Source: Parahoeflea halophila
GTDB taxonomy: Bacteria > Pseudomonadota > Alphaproteobacteria > Rhizobiales > Rhizobiaceae
Reading direction: 5' to 3'
Length of the DNA stretch: 64,000 nucleotides
Assembly (NCBI RefSeq): GCF_900220985.1
Contig: NZ_OCPC01000001.1
Location: 660,836 to 724,835 of the forward strand
Under the pieces are notes generated by a model, which saw only the letters and a program-made list of their open reading frames with translations, was not told where the DNA came from and ran no database searches. The position numbers and the translations under genes are program-made. Below, in pieces: positions 45,887 through 55,411 of the stretch. Position 1 is the stretch's first letter. Each line of letters opens with the position of its first letter.

Positions 45887-47236
45887 ATGCAGAAAGATTT
45901 TGTCCAGAAGCACGGCGGCCCCGCGCCACGCTACACCAGCTACCCGACCGCGCCGCATTTCCATCCCGGAATAGACGGCAATGTATATGCGCGGTGGCTC
46001 GGACAGTTGACGCAGGAACAGACGCTGTCGCTTTACATCCACATTCCCTGGTGTGACCGGCTGTGCTGGTTTTGCGGCTGCAACACCAAGCAGACCCGCA
46101 GATACGAACCCTTGAAAACCTACCTCACGGCGCTCGAAAACGAGATGGAAACGATCTCCGGCCTGATCGATCCGGGCTGCCGGGTCACCGCCCTGCACCT
46201 GGGCGGCGGATCGCCCACCATGTTGCAGCCCGACGACATGCTTGCGCTGAACGCCATGCTGCGTAGCCGTTTCAGCTTTGATGCCGATACGGAAATCAGC
46301 GTTGAAATGGATCCCAACGATCTCACGGCAGACAAATATGATGCCTTGGCCGAAATCGGCATGTCCCGCGCCTCGATCGGCGTGCAGGATTTCGCTGAAG
46401 CCGTACAGAAGGCAATCAACCGCGAACAGACCTTTGAGCAGACCCGTGATGTGGTCGAGCAGGTTCGCGCCCGCGGTGTCCGCTCCGTCAATTGCGATGT
46501 GCTCTACGGTTTGCCGCACCAGACCCGGCAGTCGGTTGAACGCACCATCAGCCAGGTTCTGTCACTTGACCCGGACCGCATCGCCCTGTTCGGCTACGCT
46601 CACGTCCCCTGGATGAAAACCCATCAGAAGATGATCGACGAAACGGCGCTGCCCGATCTCACGGAGCGATTCGCGCAAATGAACCGGGCCGCCTCAGCGC
46701 TGACATCTGCGGGCTACACCGCCATCGGCATTGATCACTTTGCCCTGCCCGGTGACAGCCTGGCAATTGCGGCCGCTTCAGGCGCCATGCGGCGCAATTT
46801 CCAGGGCTACACAAGTGATACCGCCGACGCCCTGATTGGCATCGGTGCATCCTCCATTGGCCAATTGCCGCAGGGTTATGTCCAGAACCAGCCATCGACG
46901 GGCGAATACCAGCGCCGCGCCAACCAAGGTGAGTTGCCCGTCGTGCGCGGCTTCGAGCTTTCGACCGAAGACCGCATCCGCGCCCGTATCATCGAGTTCC
47001 TGATGTGCGACTTCGCGTTTTCCTTCGCCACCATCCGGCATGAATTCGGCGCAGATGCGGAGCACATGCTTGACGAGGCCGAATATCTCGCAAGCTGCGA
47101 CACGGACGGAATGGTCGAGCTTATTGGTGGTCTTTTTCAGATCACTGCGAAAGGCCGCCCCTTCGTCCGCTCGGTGGCTTCGGCATTCGATGGCTATTTC
47201 GGCACCGGCGTTGCGCGTCATTCGCTTGCAGTCTGA
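45887..47236 (+). CDS. hemN: Oxygen-independent coproporphyrinogen III dehydrogenase
   Basis: 449 aa radical-SAM enzyme of haem synthesis under low oxygen. Start MQKDFVQKHGGPAPRYTSYPTAPHF is typical. The cluster motif is C56-x3-C60-x2-C63 (WCDRLCWFCGC). EISVEMDPNDLT, RASIGVQDF and GYAHVPWMKTHQKMI follow in HemN order, with the HemN C-terminal domain. Preceded by an FNR-type box. Confidence 0.96.
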   Translation: MQKDFVQKHGGPAPRYTSYPTAPHFHPGIDGNVYARWLGQLTQEQTLSLYIHIPWCDRLCWFCGCNTKQTRRYEPLKTYLTALENEMETISGLIDPGCRVTALHLGGGSPTMLQPDDMLALNAMLRSRFSFDADTEISVEMDPNDLTADKYDALAEIGMSRASIGVQDFAEAVQKAINREQTFEQTRDVVEQVRARGVRSVNCDVLYGLPHQTRQSVERTISQVLSLDPDRIALFGYAHVPWMKTHQKMIDETALPDLTERFAQMNRAASALTSAGYTAIGIDHFALPGDSLAIAAASGAMRRNFQGYTSDTADALIGIGASSIGQLPQGYVQNQPSTGEYQRRANQGELPVVRGFELSTEDRIRARIIEFLMCDFAFSFATIRHEFGADAEHMLDEAEYLASCDTDGMVELIGGLFQITAKGRPFVRSVASAFDGYFGTGVARHSLAV

Positions 47237-47362
47237 TACCGTCGCTCCCATTTGGCATGGTGCACAAGTTTGGCCAGAAGGAGCTAGACAAAGAAGCCAT
47301 TGGCTTTTGCGCCGGATTTTTCTATAGCTGCGGCCAAACCATTATCCAATGAGGAACTGAGC

Positions 47363-47641
47363 GTGACCGCAACATTCGACAAGGTCGCCGACATCATCGC
47401 TGAGACCAGCGAGATTGACCGCGATACCATCACCCCCGAGAGCCACACCATCGACGATCTGGGCATCGACAGCCTTGATTTTCTCGATATTGTTTTTGCG
47501 GTCGACAAGGAATTCGGCATCAAGATCCCGCTCGAGCAGTGGACACAGGAAGTCAACGACGGCAAAGCCTCGACCGAAGAGTACTTCGTGCTGGGCAATC
47601 TTTGCGCCAAGATCGACGAGCTGAGGGCCGCAAAGGCCTGA
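47363..47641 (+). CDS. acpXL: Acyl carrier protein for very-long-chain fatty acids (AcpXL)
   Basis: 92 aa, carrying the 27-hydroxyoctacosanoate-type chain that is transferred to lipid A. Begins [20 protein letters not shown] after the GTG start; the phosphopantetheine Ser is in GIDSLDF (Ser37). I chose the GTG at 47363 since AGGA is 8 bases upstream and the length equals known AcpXL. Distinct from ordinary AcpP in its longer C-terminus. First gene of the lipid A chain-building operon. Confidence 0.96.
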   Translation: MTATFDKVADIIAETSEIDRDTITPESHTIDDLGIDSLDFLDIVFAVDKEFGIKIPLEQWTQEVNDGKASTEEYFVLGNLCAKIDELRAAKA

Positions 47642-47665
47642 CGCCAAGGCCCAGCGGAGCACCTC

Positions 47666-48151
47666 ATGCAGCTTGAATACTTCCAGATGATCGACCGCAT
47701 CGAGGCGCTTGACCTTGACGCGGCTACACTGGTCGCAAGCTCGACAGTCCCCCTTTCCAGCACCGTGTTCGAGGGGCATTTTCCTGGCATGCCGTTGGTC
47801 CCCGGGGTCTTGCTGATCGAAACCATGGCTCAGGCCAGCGGATTTCTGATCCTGGCCAAGACCGGGTTTGCGGCAATGCCGTTCCTGATGTCGGTTGACG
47901 GTGCCAAGATGCGTGATTTCGTCAAGCCCGATACCGCGCTGGAAATCTCGGCCACCCTCGAGCATGAAGGCTCCGGCTACGCCGTGACCAGGGCAAAGAT
48001 AACCAGCGGCGGCAAGAAGGTGGCGGACAGCCAGCTCAAGTTCAGAACCGTGGCTTTCGATCAGGTTCCGCTGGCCGATATCGTACGAAGCCGAGCCGGG
48101 GATGTGGGCCTGTTGAACGCCATGGCGAAATTTGCAGGAGACCGGCAATGA
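47666..48151 (+). CDS. fabZXL: 3-hydroxyacyl-ACP dehydratase of the VLCFA cluster (FabZ family)
   Basis: 161 aa hot-dog fold dehydratase. Active-site motif GHFPGMPLVPGVLLIETMAQ (His and Glu both present). Dedicated to building the very long lipid A chain on AcpXL. Starts 24 bp after acpXL and overlaps the next gene by four bases. Confidence 0.93.
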   Translation: MQLEYFQMIDRIEALDLDAATLVASSTVPLSSTVFEGHFPGMPLVPGVLLIETMAQASGFLILAKTGFAAMPFLMSVDGAKMRDFVKPDTALEISATLEHEGSGYAVTRAKITSGGKKVADSQLKFRTVAFDQVPLADIVRSRAGDVGLLNAMAKFAGDRQ

Positions 48152-49353
48152 CTCACACACGCCATCAGGTGGTGGTGACCGGCATAGGTCTGGTGACGTC
48201 GCTTGGCGTTGGCCATGAGGCCCATCGCGATCAGTTGATGTCCGGCACGGCGCCGTCCCGGGTGGTCGACAGCACAAGCTTCGCCCCCTACACCATCCAT
48301 CCACTGCCGGAAATCGACTGGTCGGCCCAGATTCCCCGTCGCGGCGATCAGCGTCAGATGGAAAACTGGCAGCGGCTGGGCGTCTATGCGGCCGGCCTCG
48401 CCCTCGACGACGCCGGCCTCAAAGGCGATCTCGAAGCCTGCGCCTCGATGGACATGATCGTTTCGGCCGGTGGCGGCGAACGCGACATCAATGTCGATAC
48501 GCTGATCGTCGAGGAAAGCCGCAAGCGCAACGATCGCGAACAGCTGCTCAATGAGAAGCTCACCACCGAACTGCGTCCGACCCTGTTTCTTGCACAATTG
48601 TCCAATTTGCTCGCTGGCAACATTTCCATCGTTCACAAGGTCACCGGCTCCTCGCGCACCCTGATGGGCGAGGAAGGCGCGGGCATCTCGGCTGTCGAAA
48701 CCGGATTCGCCAGGATAGCTGCCGGCCAGTCCACCCATTGCCTCGTCGGCGGAGCCTTCGTCTCCGAGCGGGTCGACATGCTTATGGTGATGGAAGCCAT
48801 TCAGGGGCTGGGCAAAGATGCCGACGCGCCGTTCTGGTCCGCCGATGGCAGCGCGAACGGCATGAATCTCGGCACCGCAGGCGCTTTCCTGGTGCTCGAA
48901 TCGCTGGAGCATGCACAGGCTCGTGGCGCTCATGTCTACGCCCGCCTCGACGCGGTGCTCGGCGACCGCGGCTCGCGCGAAGCAGACCGGCTGGAACAAC
49001 GGCTGACCCGGCTGGCCGACGACACCGGTGCCTCCGGCGGCGGCGTAGACACCGTCGTGTTCACCGGCGCCACTGGCTATCCCGAGCTCAGCGCACGCGA
49101 GCGAACCTTCCTGCAGTCCCGCTTTCCAAATGCACCGCGGCGTACGCTCGGCGCGCTCTTCGGCCATTCGCTGGAAGCCCATTTCCCCACTGGGGTGGCT
49201 TTGGCCTGCCTGGCTCTCGACGATGACGCACCGGTCAGCCCGTTTGCCGCTGGTGAAGACGCTGTTACATCTGCTGCCGCCAACACGGCGATCGTGACCG
49301 CAATTGGCCATGTTCGCGGTGAAGGCATTGCCCGTCTGACGAGGATGCCATGA
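48148..49353 (+). CDS. fabF2XL: Ketosynthase-like protein lacking catalytic residues (FabF2XL, chain-length-factor-like)
   Basis: 401 aa of the KAS family. The nucleophile segment reads VTGSSRTLMGEEGAG (165-179), without Cys, and the NAHGTSTP histidine motif is replaced by VFTGATGYPE; GHSLEA partly retains the second His motif. This matches a KS-beta/chain-length-factor partner rather than an active synthase. Coupled by overlaps to fabZXL and fabF1XL, it probably forms a heterodimer with the next protein that sets the very long chain length. Confidence 0.9.
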   Translation: MTHTRHQVVVTGIGLVTSLGVGHEAHRDQLMSGTAPSRVVDSTSFAPYTIHPLPEIDWSAQIPRRGDQRQMENWQRLGVYAAGLALDDAGLKGDLEACASMDMIVSAGGGERDINVDTLIVEESRKRNDREQLLNEKLTTELRPTLFLAQLSNLLAGNISIVHKVTGSSRTLMGEEGAGISAVETGFARIAAGQSTHCLVGGAFVSERVDMLMVMEAIQGLGKDADAPFWSADGSANGMNLGTAGAFLVLESLEHAQARGAHVYARLDAVLGDRGSREADRLEQRLTRLADDTGASGGGVDTVVFTGATGYPELSARERTFLQSRFPNAPRRTLGALFGHSLEAHFPTGVALACLALDDDAPVSPFAAGEDAVTSAAANTAIVTAIGHVRGEGIARLTRMP

Positions 49354-50636
49354 GCAAAGCCGCCTATACAGACCATCTCGGCCGTCCGCTGGTTGCCGTC
49401 ACCGGCATGGGCGTTGTCTCGTCCCTCGGCCAGGGCGTGGCCGACAACTGGTCAGCCCTGACCTCCGGCAAGTCCGGCATTCACCCGATCACCCGGTTTC
49501 CCTCCGACGGCCTGTCGACCCGGATTTGTGGCATGGTCGATTTCATCGACATTCCTGCGCCCAATGCCGTCGAGCGCTCTTTTGCCTTTGCCCGTGAAAC
49601 CACTGTCGAGGCTCTGGCCCAGGCCGGCATTACCGGTGAATTCGGCGGTCCGCTTTTCCTCGCGGCCCCTCCCATCGAACCCGAGTGGAATGCCCGCTTC
49701 GATCTTGGCGACCGGGTCAAGCCCGAGCAGATGACCGGCAACGCCTATGAGCAGTTCCTCGCCGTCCTGCGCGACAAGGCCGATCCCGCTTTCCATGAAG
49801 CCGTGCTGTTTGGCTCCATCTCGGAGCGGCTGGCGGACCTGTTCGGAACCCGTGGCCTTCCCGTCACCCTGTCGACCGCCTGCGCCTCCGGCGCCACTGC
49901 CATTCAGCTCGGCGTCGAGGCCATTCGCCAGGGCCGCACCGAGCGCGCCCTGAGTGTCGCCACCGACGGATCCGTCAGCGCCGAAGCGTTGATCCGGTTC
50001 TCCCTGCTGTCGGCGCTTTCGACGAACAACGACCCGCCGGAAAAGGCCTCGCGCCCCTTCACCAAGGATCGTGACGGCTTCGTCATTGCCGAAGGCTCGG
50101 CGACTCTGGTGCTCGAATCGCTCGAGGCCGCGGTGACCCGTGGCGCCAAGGTTCTGGGCATCATCAGCGGCTGCGGCGAGAAGGCCGACGATTTTCACCG
50201 CACCCGCTCCTCACCTAGTGGTGCGCCGGCAATCGCCACCATCAACGCGGCGCTGGACGACGCAGGGCTGTCGATCGATCAGATCGGCTATGTGAACGCA
50301 CATGGCACCTCGACGCCGGAAAACGACAAGATGGAATACCTGGCCCTGTCGACCGTGTTTGGCGACCGGATGGCCGACATTCCGGTTTCATCGAACAAAT
50401 CCATGATTGGCCACACGCTGACCGCAGCCGGCGCGATCGAAGCCGTGTTTTCCCTGCTCACGATCAGCAACGGCACCCTGCCGCCGACCATCAATTATGA
50501 CAATCCGGACCCGGCCATTCCGCTCGATGTGGTCCCCAACGTCAAGCGCGATGCAACGGTCACACACGTTCTTTCCAACTCATTTGGGTTTGGCGGACAG
50601 AACGCATGCCTTGTCATGTCGGCTGATCCCGCTTAA
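49350..50636 (+). CDS. fabF1XL: 3-oxoacyl-ACP synthase of the VLCFA cluster (FabF1XL)
   Basis: 428 aa KAS II-type enzyme with the full triad: C178 (LSTACASGATA), His in VNAHGTSTPENDKMEYLAL and His in SNKSMIGHTLTAAGAIEA. Elongates acyl chains on AcpXL. Overlaps fabF2XL by four bases. A 162-bp gap follows before the alcohol dehydrogenase gene, holding nothing obvious. Confidence 0.94.
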   Translation: MSKAAYTDHLGRPLVAVTGMGVVSSLGQGVADNWSALTSGKSGIHPITRFPSDGLSTRICGMVDFIDIPAPNAVERSFAFARETTVEALAQAGITGEFGGPLFLAAPPIEPEWNARFDLGDRVKPEQMTGNAYEQFLAVLRDKADPAFHEAVLFGSISERLADLFGTRGLPVTLSTACASGATAIQLGVEAIRQGRTERALSVATDGSVSAEALIRFSLLSALSTNNDPPEKASRPFTKDRDGFVIAEGSATLVLESLEAAVTRGAKVLGIISGCGEKADDFHRTRSSPSGAPAIATINAALDDAGLSIDQIGYVNAHGTSTPENDKMEYLALSTVFGDRMADIPVSSNKSMIGHTLTAAGAIEAVFSLLTISNGTLPPTINYDNPDPAIPLDVVPNVKRDATVTHVLSNSFGFGGQNACLVMSADPA

Positions 50637-50798
50637 GTCATCCCCGCTCCGGCGAATGCGCCGGAGCCAATTTGAACACGCATCCAGCTCAAGCGTGAAC
50701 GCGCAAACACGATGTTCACCGGGTGCCCGGCACACAGGCAATCCTGCAGAGACACTGGCGGCTGGCTGAGCCCCGCCAAGCGGCGAAGGACAAATTTC

Positions 50799-51827
50799 AT
50801 GCGAGCTCTCCAACTCATCGAAGACCGCAAGCTTGAAACAGTTGATTTGCCGCCACCACCACCACCGGGCATCGGCGAAGTCACGGTTTCGATCAAGGCT
50901 GTGGCCCTCAATCACATCGATGTCTGGGGCTGGCGCGGCATGGCATTCGCCAAACGCAAGATGCCGCTGGTCATCGGCGCGGAAGCTTCAGGCGTGGTCG
51001 ATGCGATCGGTCACGGCGTGGCCGGCCTGGTACCCGGTCAGCTGGTCTCGATCTACGGCGCCCGCACCTGCGGCCTGTGCCGCCCCTGCCGTGAAGGCCG
51101 CGACAATCTGTGTGAACATGTCGGCGGTGTGCACGGATTTCATCTGGATGGCTTTGCCCAGGAACAGGTCAATCTGCCGGCCCGGCTGCTGGTGCCTGCA
51201 CCGCCCGGGGTGACGGCCGTCGGCGCAGCCGTGGCGCCTGTGACTTTCGGAACGGTCGAACACATGCTGTTCGACAACGCCAGGCTCGAGCCGGGCGAAA
51301 CCATCCTCATCCACGCCGGCGGCTCTGGTATCGGCTCTGCCGCCATCCAGCTTGCCAAGAAAATCGGCTGCACCGTCATCACCACAGTTGGCTCGGACGC
51401 CAAGATCGAGCCCGCCAGGGCGCTGGGCGCCGATCACGTCATCAACTACCGGGAGGACCGGTTCGAGGGCGTGGTGCGCAAGATTACAAAGAAACGCGGT
51501 GTCGATGTGGTGTTCGAACATGTCGGCGCCGACACCTGGGCCGGCTCCATGTTGTCGCTCAGGCGCGGCGGTCGCCTGGTCACCTGCGGCTCGACCTCCG
51601 GGGTCTCGACCCAGATAAACCTGATGATGCTGTTCCAGCAGCAGCTCAAGCTGCTCGGCTCCTTCGGCTGCCGCATGGAAAACATGGCCGACGCAATGCA
51701 GAAGATGGCCGCGGGCCATGTTCAGCCGGTGATCGACACCGAAGTCGGCTTTGACGGCATCGATACGGCGCTGGCGCGAATGGAAGGCCGCGACGTGTTT
51801 GGCAAGATCATCCTGCGGATGGATTGA
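50799..51827 (+). CDS. Zinc-binding alcohol dehydrogenase/quinone reductase-like reductase of the VLCFA cluster
   Basis: 342 aa MDR-family protein. Catalytic-domain features include IKAVALNHIDVWGWRG and the structural zinc cysteines (CGLCRPCREGRDNLC); the Rossmann domain has IHAGGSGIGSAAIQLAKKIG. Sits at the position of adh2XL/fabXL in rhizobial acpXL-lpxXL clusters, where it is thought to act as the enoyl reductase. Start at 50799 after AAGGA. Confidence 0.9.
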   Translation: MRALQLIEDRKLETVDLPPPPPPGIGEVTVSIKAVALNHIDVWGWRGMAFAKRKMPLVIGAEASGVVDAIGHGVAGLVPGQLVSIYGARTCGLCRPCREGRDNLCEHVGGVHGFHLDGFAQEQVNLPARLLVPAPPGVTAVGAAVAPVTFGTVEHMLFDNARLEPGETILIHAGGSGIGSAAIQLAKKIGCTVITTVGSDAKIEPARALGADHVINYREDRFEGVVRKITKKRGVDVVFEHVGADTWAGSMLSLRRGGRLVTCGSTSGVSTQINLMMLFQQQLKLLGSFGCRMENMADAMQKMAAGHVQPVIDTEVGFDGIDTALARMEGRDVFGKIILRMD

Positions 51828-51840
51828 GGCCGGCACCGTC

Positions 51841-52785
51841 ATGGCAAGCTCAACCCGCATGGTGCTGACGCGCATCGTCATAGCCTTGAGACGCGTCCGC
51901 GACTGGGTCACTGCCACGGCAATCTTCACGCTGCTGCGGCTGATCGCGCTGTTTCCGGCCGATAAGGCCATAGGCTTTGTTGATGCGATGGCGCGGCGAA
52001 TCGGGCCGATGACCAAGCGTCACCGGCTGGCGCTGAGGAACCTTGAGCGCGCCTACCCCGAAAAGACGAGGGCCGAGCACGAAACCATCGCGCGTGACAT
52101 GTGGGGCAACATGGCGCGGCTGGCGGCGGAATATGTCTTCCTCGACAAGCTTTTCGATTTCGACCCCGATGCCAGCGAGCCCGGCCGGATCGAGGTCGGA
52201 GGCTCCGAAATTTTCCTCAAGTTGCGCGACAGCAACAAGCCCTTCATCGTCTTTACCGCCCACACCGGCAATTTCGAATTGCTGCCGATTGCCGCTGCCA
52301 CTTACGGACTGGACGTGATGGCGCTGTTCCGGCCGCCCAACAATCCCTATGTTGCTGAAAAGGTGCTGGCCGCCCGCCGCACATCGATGGGACATCTGGT
52401 CCCCTCACGCGCCGGTGCCGCCTTCACACTGGCGCGGAGGCTCGAGGCCGGCGGCGGTGTTGGCGTGCTCGTCGATCAAAAGTTCCACAAGGGCGCGGAA
52501 ACTTCGTTTTTCGGCCTCACGGTTCACACCAACCCGCTCCTGGCCAAGCTGGTTCGCCAGTATGACTGCGAGGTCTACCCGGCGCGATCGATCCGTCTGC
52601 CCGGCGGCCGTCACCGTCTGGAGGTTGAACCGCCCATCACCATTCCGCGCAAGCCTGACGGCAGTGTCGACATCACCGCCACAGCACAGTTGCTCAACGA
52701 CAAGGTGGAAAGCTGGGTGCGCGAATATCCCGGCCAGTGGCAGTGGTTCCATGACCGCTGGGAAATCAAGCATCTGGTGAAATAG
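51841..52785 (+). CDS. lpxXL: Lipid A very-long-chain acyltransferase LpxXL
   Basis: 314 aa LpxL-family late acyltransferase, transferring the C28-type hydroxy acid from AcpXL to lipid A on the inner membrane. The HX4E catalytic motif is H141-TGNF-E146, with an N-terminal membrane anchor (FTLLRLIALFPADKAIGF) and VGVLVDQKFHKGAETSFFG. Last gene of the cluster, 13 bp after the dehydrogenase; a hairpin follows. Confidence 0.95.
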   Translation: MASSTRMVLTRIVIALRRVRDWVTATAIFTLLRLIALFPADKAIGFVDAMARRIGPMTKRHRLALRNLERAYPEKTRAEHETIARDMWGNMARLAAEYVFLDKLFDFDPDASEPGRIEVGGSEIFLKLRDSNKPFIVFTAHTGNFELLPIAAATYGLDVMALFRPPNNPYVAEKVLAARRTSMGHLVPSRAGAAFTLARRLEAGGGVGVLVDQKFHKGAETSFFGLTVHTNPLLAKLVRQYDCEVYPARSIRLPGGRHRLEVEPPITIPRKPDGSVDITATAQLLNDKVESWVREYPGQWQWFHDRWEIKHLVK

Positions 52786-52786
52786 A

Positions 52787-52811
52787 AAGGCCCGGCAACG
52801 AGCCGGACCTT
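52787..52811 (+). terminator. Probable terminator after lpxXL
   Basis: AAGGCCCGGC (52787-52796) pairs with GCCGGACCTT (52802-52811), one mismatch, 5-base loop, 2 bp after the stop. No clear T run follows. A second perfect stem (CGGCAGC/GCTGCCG, 52828-52844) precedes the minus-strand gene end. Confidence 0.5.
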
Positions 52812-52853
52812 GTGCATTCGTGATCGGCGGCAGCCTTGCTGCCGTAGAACCCT

Positions 52854-53285
52854 TCAGTGCTTGATCACTATCCTGGTGTTCTTGTTGCCGGTTTTCTGCA
52901 CCAGCGCGAAGAACTTGGCGGCATTCTCCGGCGCCAAGCGGACGCAACCATGCGAGGCCACGCGGCCGAGGCGCTTCGTGTCATAGGTAGCGTGCACTGC
53001 ATAGCCGCGGTGATAGAACACGGCATAAGGCATTGGCGCATTGTTGTATTTGCGCGACCTGTGGTGACGCGACAGCCATTTCGCCGTGTAACTCCCGGTC
53101 GGTGTCGAGTACCCCTTGCGTCCGGTTGACACCGGCCATTTGTATTTCACCTTGCCATTGTGAGTTACCACCATGGTCTGCGATGAAATATCGACCTTGG
53201 CGATGAGTTTTGCCGCGAAGGCTGTTGCCGACGAGAACGGAACGAGTGAGAGGGCAAAAAGCCCTGCTACGATCAGATTTCGCAT
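52854..53285 (-). CDS. Small L,D-transpeptidase (YkuD)
   Basis: 143 aa. Signal peptide (MRNLIVAGLFALSLVPFSSATAFA) and a compact YkuD domain with HATYDTKRLGRVASHGCVRL; the Cys is C114. This stand-alone type cross-links peptidoglycan or anchors outer-membrane proteins in rhizobia. GGGGAAA lies upstream of the ATG at 53285. Converges on the lpxXL operon. Confidence 0.92.
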   Translation of the reverse strand: MRNLIVAGLFALSLVPFSSATAFAAKLIAKVDISSQTMVVTHNGKVKYKWPVSTGRKGYSTPTGSYTAKWLSRHHRSRKYNNAPMPYAVFYHRGYAVHATYDTKRLGRVASHGCVRLAPENAAKFFALVQKTGNKNTRIVIKH

Positions 53286-53416
53286 GATTGTTTCCCCATT
53301 TGCCCTTCTTTTGGCTTTACTAGCCGGGAACCAATCTAAACAGATGAAATATCGAGTTAAAGTTAAATCGCAATATAGAATGCGACACATCACCCTAATG
53401 AATTGATACTATTGAT

Positions 53417-54388
53417 TCAATACGACACAAGAATCCCCGCCGTGGCCAGCAAAGCCAGACAGTCCAGAGCCCGCCGGTAGATTGTGAGCGCTTCCTCGAT
53501 ATGCCGCGCGCCTGCCTTTCCAGAGCCCGATGCATTCAGGCTGGCCTCCATCACCACCTCGCCGTGATAACGCCGCGGACCGGCCAGCGCCAAGTCCAGT
53601 GCCCCGGCCATTGCCGCCTCTGGCCACCCGGCATTCGGAGAGCGATGCAAACCTGAATCCCGCAACGCAGTTCCTGCAGCCCGCCGCATTGCGTCCTTGC
53701 CCTTGACCAGAGCCGCTCCGGCAGCAATCAGCATGGCCGACAGCCGTGCTGCCGGCCAGTTGGCCAGGTCATCGAGCTTTGCCGCCGCGCGCCCGAAATC
53801 GGTGTAGCGCTCATTGAGATGTCCGATCATCGAATCCGCGGTGTTGAGCATCTTGTAGGCCAGCAGACCCGGCAGCCCGAAAACCGCATACCACAGAGCT
53901 GGCGCGACGATGCCGTCGGAAAAATTCTCCGCCAGACTTTCGATCGACGCCCGGCACACTGCTGACTGATCCAGCGCCTCCGGGTCGCGCCCGACAATCA
54001 TCGACACTGCCTTGCGCCCGCCTTCCAGCCCGTTTTCGCGCAAGCCGGTTGCGACCGCCAAGACGTGGTCAGCCAGACTTTTCTGCGCCAGGAAGACAGC
54101 CACTACTGCAATCTCGAGTACTGTGCCAACCACGCCCAACCCCGCAAACAAGCGCGCAAGGGCCCAGCCGCAGAGTGCTGCGGCCAGCAGAAGGCCTGCA
54201 ACGGCGATCTTTCCCTTTCTGCGGCGGGTGGAACCGGCATCGGCCGGCTTGTTCAATCGCTTTTCGGCAAAGCTGATAACATGTCCGAAAAGCACCACCG
54301 GGTGGCTGAACCGGCGCCACAGCCAGTCTGGATCCCCGACAACGCGGTCCACAACCAGGGCAGCCAGCAGAACCGCCAGATGATCCAT
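53417..54388 (-). CDS. cobD: Adenosylcobinamide-phosphate synthase (CobD/CbiB)
   Basis: 323 aa polytopic membrane protein that joins the aminopropanol arm to adenosylcobyric acid. Begins with DRVVGDPDWLWRRFSHPVVLFGHVI, contains ASIESLAENFSDGIVAPALWYAVFGLPGLLAYKMLNTADSM and GRAAAKLDDLANWPAARLSA. Follows cobC with a one-base overlap; last gene of a cobA-cobB-cobC-cobD unit. Confidence 0.95.
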   Translation of the reverse strand: MDHLAVLLAALVVDRVVGDPDWLWRRFSHPVVLFGHVISFAEKRLNKPADAGSTRRRKGKIAVAGLLLAAALCGWALARLFAGLGVVGTVLEIAVVAVFLAQKSLADHVLAVATGLRENGLEGGRKAVSMIVGRDPEALDQSAVCRASIESLAENFSDGIVAPALWYAVFGLPGLLAYKMLNTADSMIGHLNERYTDFGRAAAKLDDLANWPAARLSAMLIAAGAALVKGKDAMRRAAGTALRDSGLHRSPNAGWPEAAMAGALDLALAGPRRYHGEVVMEASLNASGSGKAGARHIEEALTIYRRALDCLALLATAGILVSY

Positions 54389-55407
54389 CAGGATGGCTGG
54401 CTCACAAGCCGCAAGGTTTCGCGGAGCCTGACTGCCGAAAGTTCATCCGGAACCAGACCGATCCGGATAAATGACGGGCTGTGGTCGAAGCTGCGTACCA
54501 GGATCTTGTGGCTGGCGAGTTGGTCGGCCACAGTTGCACCATCCCCCACCTTGCAGCAGAAAAACAGCTCGCTTTCACCCACGATCGACACCCGCGCCAT
54601 GCTCAACGCCGAGCGCGTCATCGCATGCGCCTTCTCGATCTTGTTGCGCAACTCGTTGACCAGATCACGACGGGAGAACGCATGCTCCGCCACTGCCAGC
54701 GCTGGACCGGATACCGCCCATGGCCCAAGCCGGTCTTTGAGGATGCTGGCCAGCCGCGGTTCCGCAAAGACAAAGCCCAGTCGCAACCCCGCCAGCCCGA
54801 AGAATTTTCCGAACGAGCGCATGACAACGAGATTGGGCTCCATTCCGGCTGCCCCGGCCATCGACAGGTCCTGCCGCATGTCGGCAAATGCCTCGTCGAC
54901 GACGACCAGCCGGTGGCGCTGCGCCCGGACAAAGCCAAAGATGTCATCGCGCGGCGTCTCCCGCCCATCCGGATTGTTCGGGTTTGCCAGCACCGCCACG
55001 CCGGCCCGCGTTCCGGCCGCCGCCTCGAGCGTGGCGACCGGGTCAATCGCCACATCCATGCGCTGATAGGCCCGCTGGTACTCGCCATAGGTCGGCGAGA
55101 CAATTGCCACCTCCGACGCGTTGGGCGTCAGGTAGGGCAGCAACTGGATGGCCGACTGGGTGCCCGGCACCGCGACCGGCACCACCGATCCGCCATAATG
55201 CCGCTTCGCCAGCTCGCAAACCCTTTGCACCTCGCTCTGCTCGGGAAGCCTGCGCCAGATACTCGCCGGAAACTCCGGCAGCGGCAGGGTGAAGGGGCTG
55301 ATCCCTGTCGACAGGTCGAGCCATTCCGAGGCATTCCCGCCATGACGCGCGATGGCCTCGGAAAGCGCGCCGCCATGGGCAATCGGAGCATTTGCCTGAT
55401 GGGTCAT
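54388..55407 (-). CDS. cobC: Threonine-phosphate decarboxylase-like protein CobC
   Basis: 339 aa PLP-dependent, fold type I. PLP lysine in MRSFGKFFGLAGLRLGF and ANPNNPDGR; N-terminal HGGALSEAIARHGGNASEWLDLSTGISPF is typical of CobC/CobD decarboxylases that make the (R)-1-aminopropan-2-ol phosphate arm. Starts 4 bp after cobB. Confidence 0.92.
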   Translation of the reverse strand: MTHQANAPIAHGGALSEAIARHGGNASEWLDLSTGISPFTLPLPEFPASIWRRLPEQSEVQRVCELAKRHYGGSVVPVAVPGTQSAIQLLPYLTPNASEVAIVSPTYGEYQRAYQRMDVAIDPVATLEAAAGTRAGVAVLANPNNPDGRETPRDDIFGFVRAQRHRLVVVDEAFADMRQDLSMAGAAGMEPNLVVMRSFGKFFGLAGLRLGFVFAEPRLASILKDRLGPWAVSGPALAVAEHAFSRRDLVNELRNKIEKAHAMTRSALSMARVSIVGESELFFCCKVGDGATVADQLASHKILVRSFDHSPSFIRIGLVPDELSAVRLRETLRLVSQPS

Positions 55408-55411
55408 AGTT

